The notes under the pieces: generated by a model
The model's input: the letters and a program-made list of their open reading frames with translations, nothing else
Database searches by the model: none
Told to the model about the DNA's origin: nothing
Shown here: in pieces, positions 62,748 to 64,000 of the stretch
Layout of the letters: each line of letters begins with the position of its first letter
Position numbering within the stretch: position 1 is the stretch's first letter
DNA from: Candidozyma auris
Taxonomy: Eukaryota; Ascomycota; Pichiomycetes; Serinales; Metschnikowiaceae
Assembly: GCF_003013715.1 (NCBI RefSeq)
Contig: NC_072816.1
Coordinates: forward strand, 186,001-250,000
Length of the DNA: 64,000 nt
Direction of reading: 5' to 3'
Program-made: the position numbers and the translations under genes

Positions 62748-64000
62748 ATGGCGTATATAAGATTACCAACTGACGACTACGTTGATGATGAGTCGCTCAT
62801 CCAGAAAGAAGTTCAAGCTGTCTTCCAAAAACCCAAGAAGAAGCCGATGTGGAAAGCGCTTCTCTGCCTTATCGGATACTTAGTATTCGTCTCCTTGACT
62901 GCCACTTTATACTGGTTCTTGAGCGAAAAAGATGAAAAACAAAATGTCATTTTCATGGTCACCGATGGAATGGGTCCTGCTTCGTTATCGCTTGCTCGTT
63001 CGTTTAAACAATACAGAGACAACCTCGGCATTGATGATGTTTTGGCTTTGGACACTTTGCTTATCGGTTCGTCCCGTACTCGCTCAAACGACTCTTTAGT
63101 GACTGACTCTGCTGCTGGTGCTACTGCCTTCTCATGTGCTTTGAAGACATACAATGGCGCTATTGGCGTTGACTCAGACAAAAACCCTTGTGGAACGATC
63201 TTGGAAGCTTTGAAGTTAAATGGCTGGCTCACTGGGCTTGTTGTGACCACCAGAATAACCGATGCCACTCCAGCTGCTTTCAGTGCTCATGCTGACTATC
63301 GCTTCCAGGAAGACCTCATCGCACAGCATCAATTAGGCGAGTACCCATTGGGCAGAATGGTAGATTTGATGATCGGTGGTGGAAGGTGCCATTTCCTTCC
63401 CAGATCAGAGAGCGGAGGCTGTAGAAACGACAATAGAAATTTGATTTTAGAGGCGCAAGATAAAGGATGGTCTTATGCCGGAGACAGAGAGGCTTTTGAC
63501 GAATTGCAAGAGGGCAAAAACGTGTCGTTGCCACTTCTTTCCCTCTTAGCCCCCACAGACATTCCCTATGACCTTGATAGAGATCCCAAAGAACACCCTT
63601 CGTTGGCCGAGCAGGTGAGGGTCGCTCTTACTGCCTTGTCTAAGGCGACAAGAAAGTCGAAAAAGGGCTTCTTTTTGCTCATTGAGGGCTCTAGAATTGA
63701 CCATGCTGGTCACCATAACGACCCTGCGGCGCAAGTGAGAGAGGTGTTGGCATACGATGAAGCGATGAAGGAAGTGATGAAGTTTGTTAAAAACACTTCG
63801 ACGAAGACGACAGTAATTTCGACCTCTGACCATGAAACCGGTGGTTTATCCACCGCTAGACAAATTACTGAGAGCTACCCAGACTACTTGTGGTACCCTG
63901 AAGTTTTGCTCAATAGTAGTCACTCTGGTGAGTATTTGGTGAAGAAGGTGATGAGTAAGCTGGCTGAACTTTCCCATGATAGAACGTTGCTCCAATCTTT
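62748..64000 (+). CDS. PHO8: Vacuolar alkaline phosphatase Pho8 (cut by window edge)
   Basis: The first 417 codons of a repressible alkaline phosphatase. The start is the ATG of MAYIRLPTDDYVDDE. A short cytosolic tail is followed by a signal-anchor helix (ALLCLIGYLVFVSLTATLYW, about residues 41-60), as in type II vacuolar Pho8. Catalytic blocks: MVTDGMGPAS (metal), TDSAAGATAFSCALKT (nucleophile serine), IEGSRIDHAGHHND (metal) and TSDHETGGLS (metal). The frame is open to the last base, so roughly the last quarter of the protein is missing. Confidence 0.93.
   Translation, partial: MAYIRLPTDDYVDDESLIQKEVQAVFQKPKKKPMWKALLCLIGYLVFVSLTATLYWFLSEKDEKQNVIFMVTDGMGPASLSLARSFKQYRDNLGIDDVLALDTLLIGSSRTRSNDSLVTDSAAGATAFSCALKTYNGAIGVDSDKNPCGTILEALKLNGWLTGLVVTTRITDATPAAFSAHADYRFQEDLIAQHQLGEYPLGRMVDLMIGGGRCHFLPRSESGGCRNDNRNLILEAQDKGWSYAGDREAFDELQEGKNVSLPLLSLLAPTDIPYDLDRDPKEHPSLAEQVRVALTALSKATRKSKKGFFLLIEGSRIDHAGHHNDPAAQVREVLAYDEAMKEVMKFVKNTSTKTTVISTSDHETGGLSTARQITESYPDYLWYPEVLLNSSHSGEYLVKKVMSKLAELSHDRTLLQS

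Overview
The window is nuclear DNA of a CUG-Ser clade ascomycete yeast (Metschnikowia/Clavispora/Candida group). The clearest proof is in the codons. The invariant serine of the Gcn4 bZIP basic region, a conserved serine of a C2H2 zinc finger and two non-leucine positions of ornithine carbamoyltransferase are all encoded by CTG. Base composition is moderate. A probable complex I accessory subunit gene also argues against Saccharomyces. Gene names are therefore given by homology to S. cerevisiae or C. albicans families. The exact genus is inference.

Layout, left to right: ARG3; a hexose transporter; a U1A/U2B''-type snRNP protein; GCN4 with four leader uORFs (1-10 kb). UBX4-like; a small SNA3/SNA4-like PPxY membrane protein; a Cld1/Ict1-type hydrolase; MSH3; an unknown gene; AVO2; a DUF2433 metallophosphatase-like gene; two very small genes (10-27 kb). 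A gene-poor stretch of about 10.5 kb (27-37.6 kb) holds one gene, a C2H2 zinc-finger regulator with long, repeat-bearing flanks. Then a PIR cell-wall protein, the flippase kinase FPK1, SYF1, an SBE2-like gene, CUL3, LEU1, two unrecognised genes, an ornithine cyclodeaminase/mu-crystallin-like gene, a small hypothetical gene and the 5' two-thirds of PHO8, which runs off the right edge (37.6-64 kb).

Three genes form one amino-acid regulatory story. GCN4 carries uORFs of the kind used for translational control, and ARG3 and LEU1 carry upstream TGASTCA Gcn4 sites. LEU1 also has a perfect Leu3 palindrome. No RNA gene, transposon, CRISPR array or virus-like sequence was found.

Two cross-cutting observations matter most. 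First, a motif of the form TTTTYGCAGCCAWT recurs in intergenic DNA, usually on the same strand as the gene that follows. I cannot match it to a known yeast factor. Second, about eight genes, several likely essential or highly conserved, contain frameshifts, most of them short homopolymer or dinucleotide contractions. This points to a long-read assembly with uncorrected deletion errors rather than to pseudogenes, so gene models are given as repaired spans with the breaks located.
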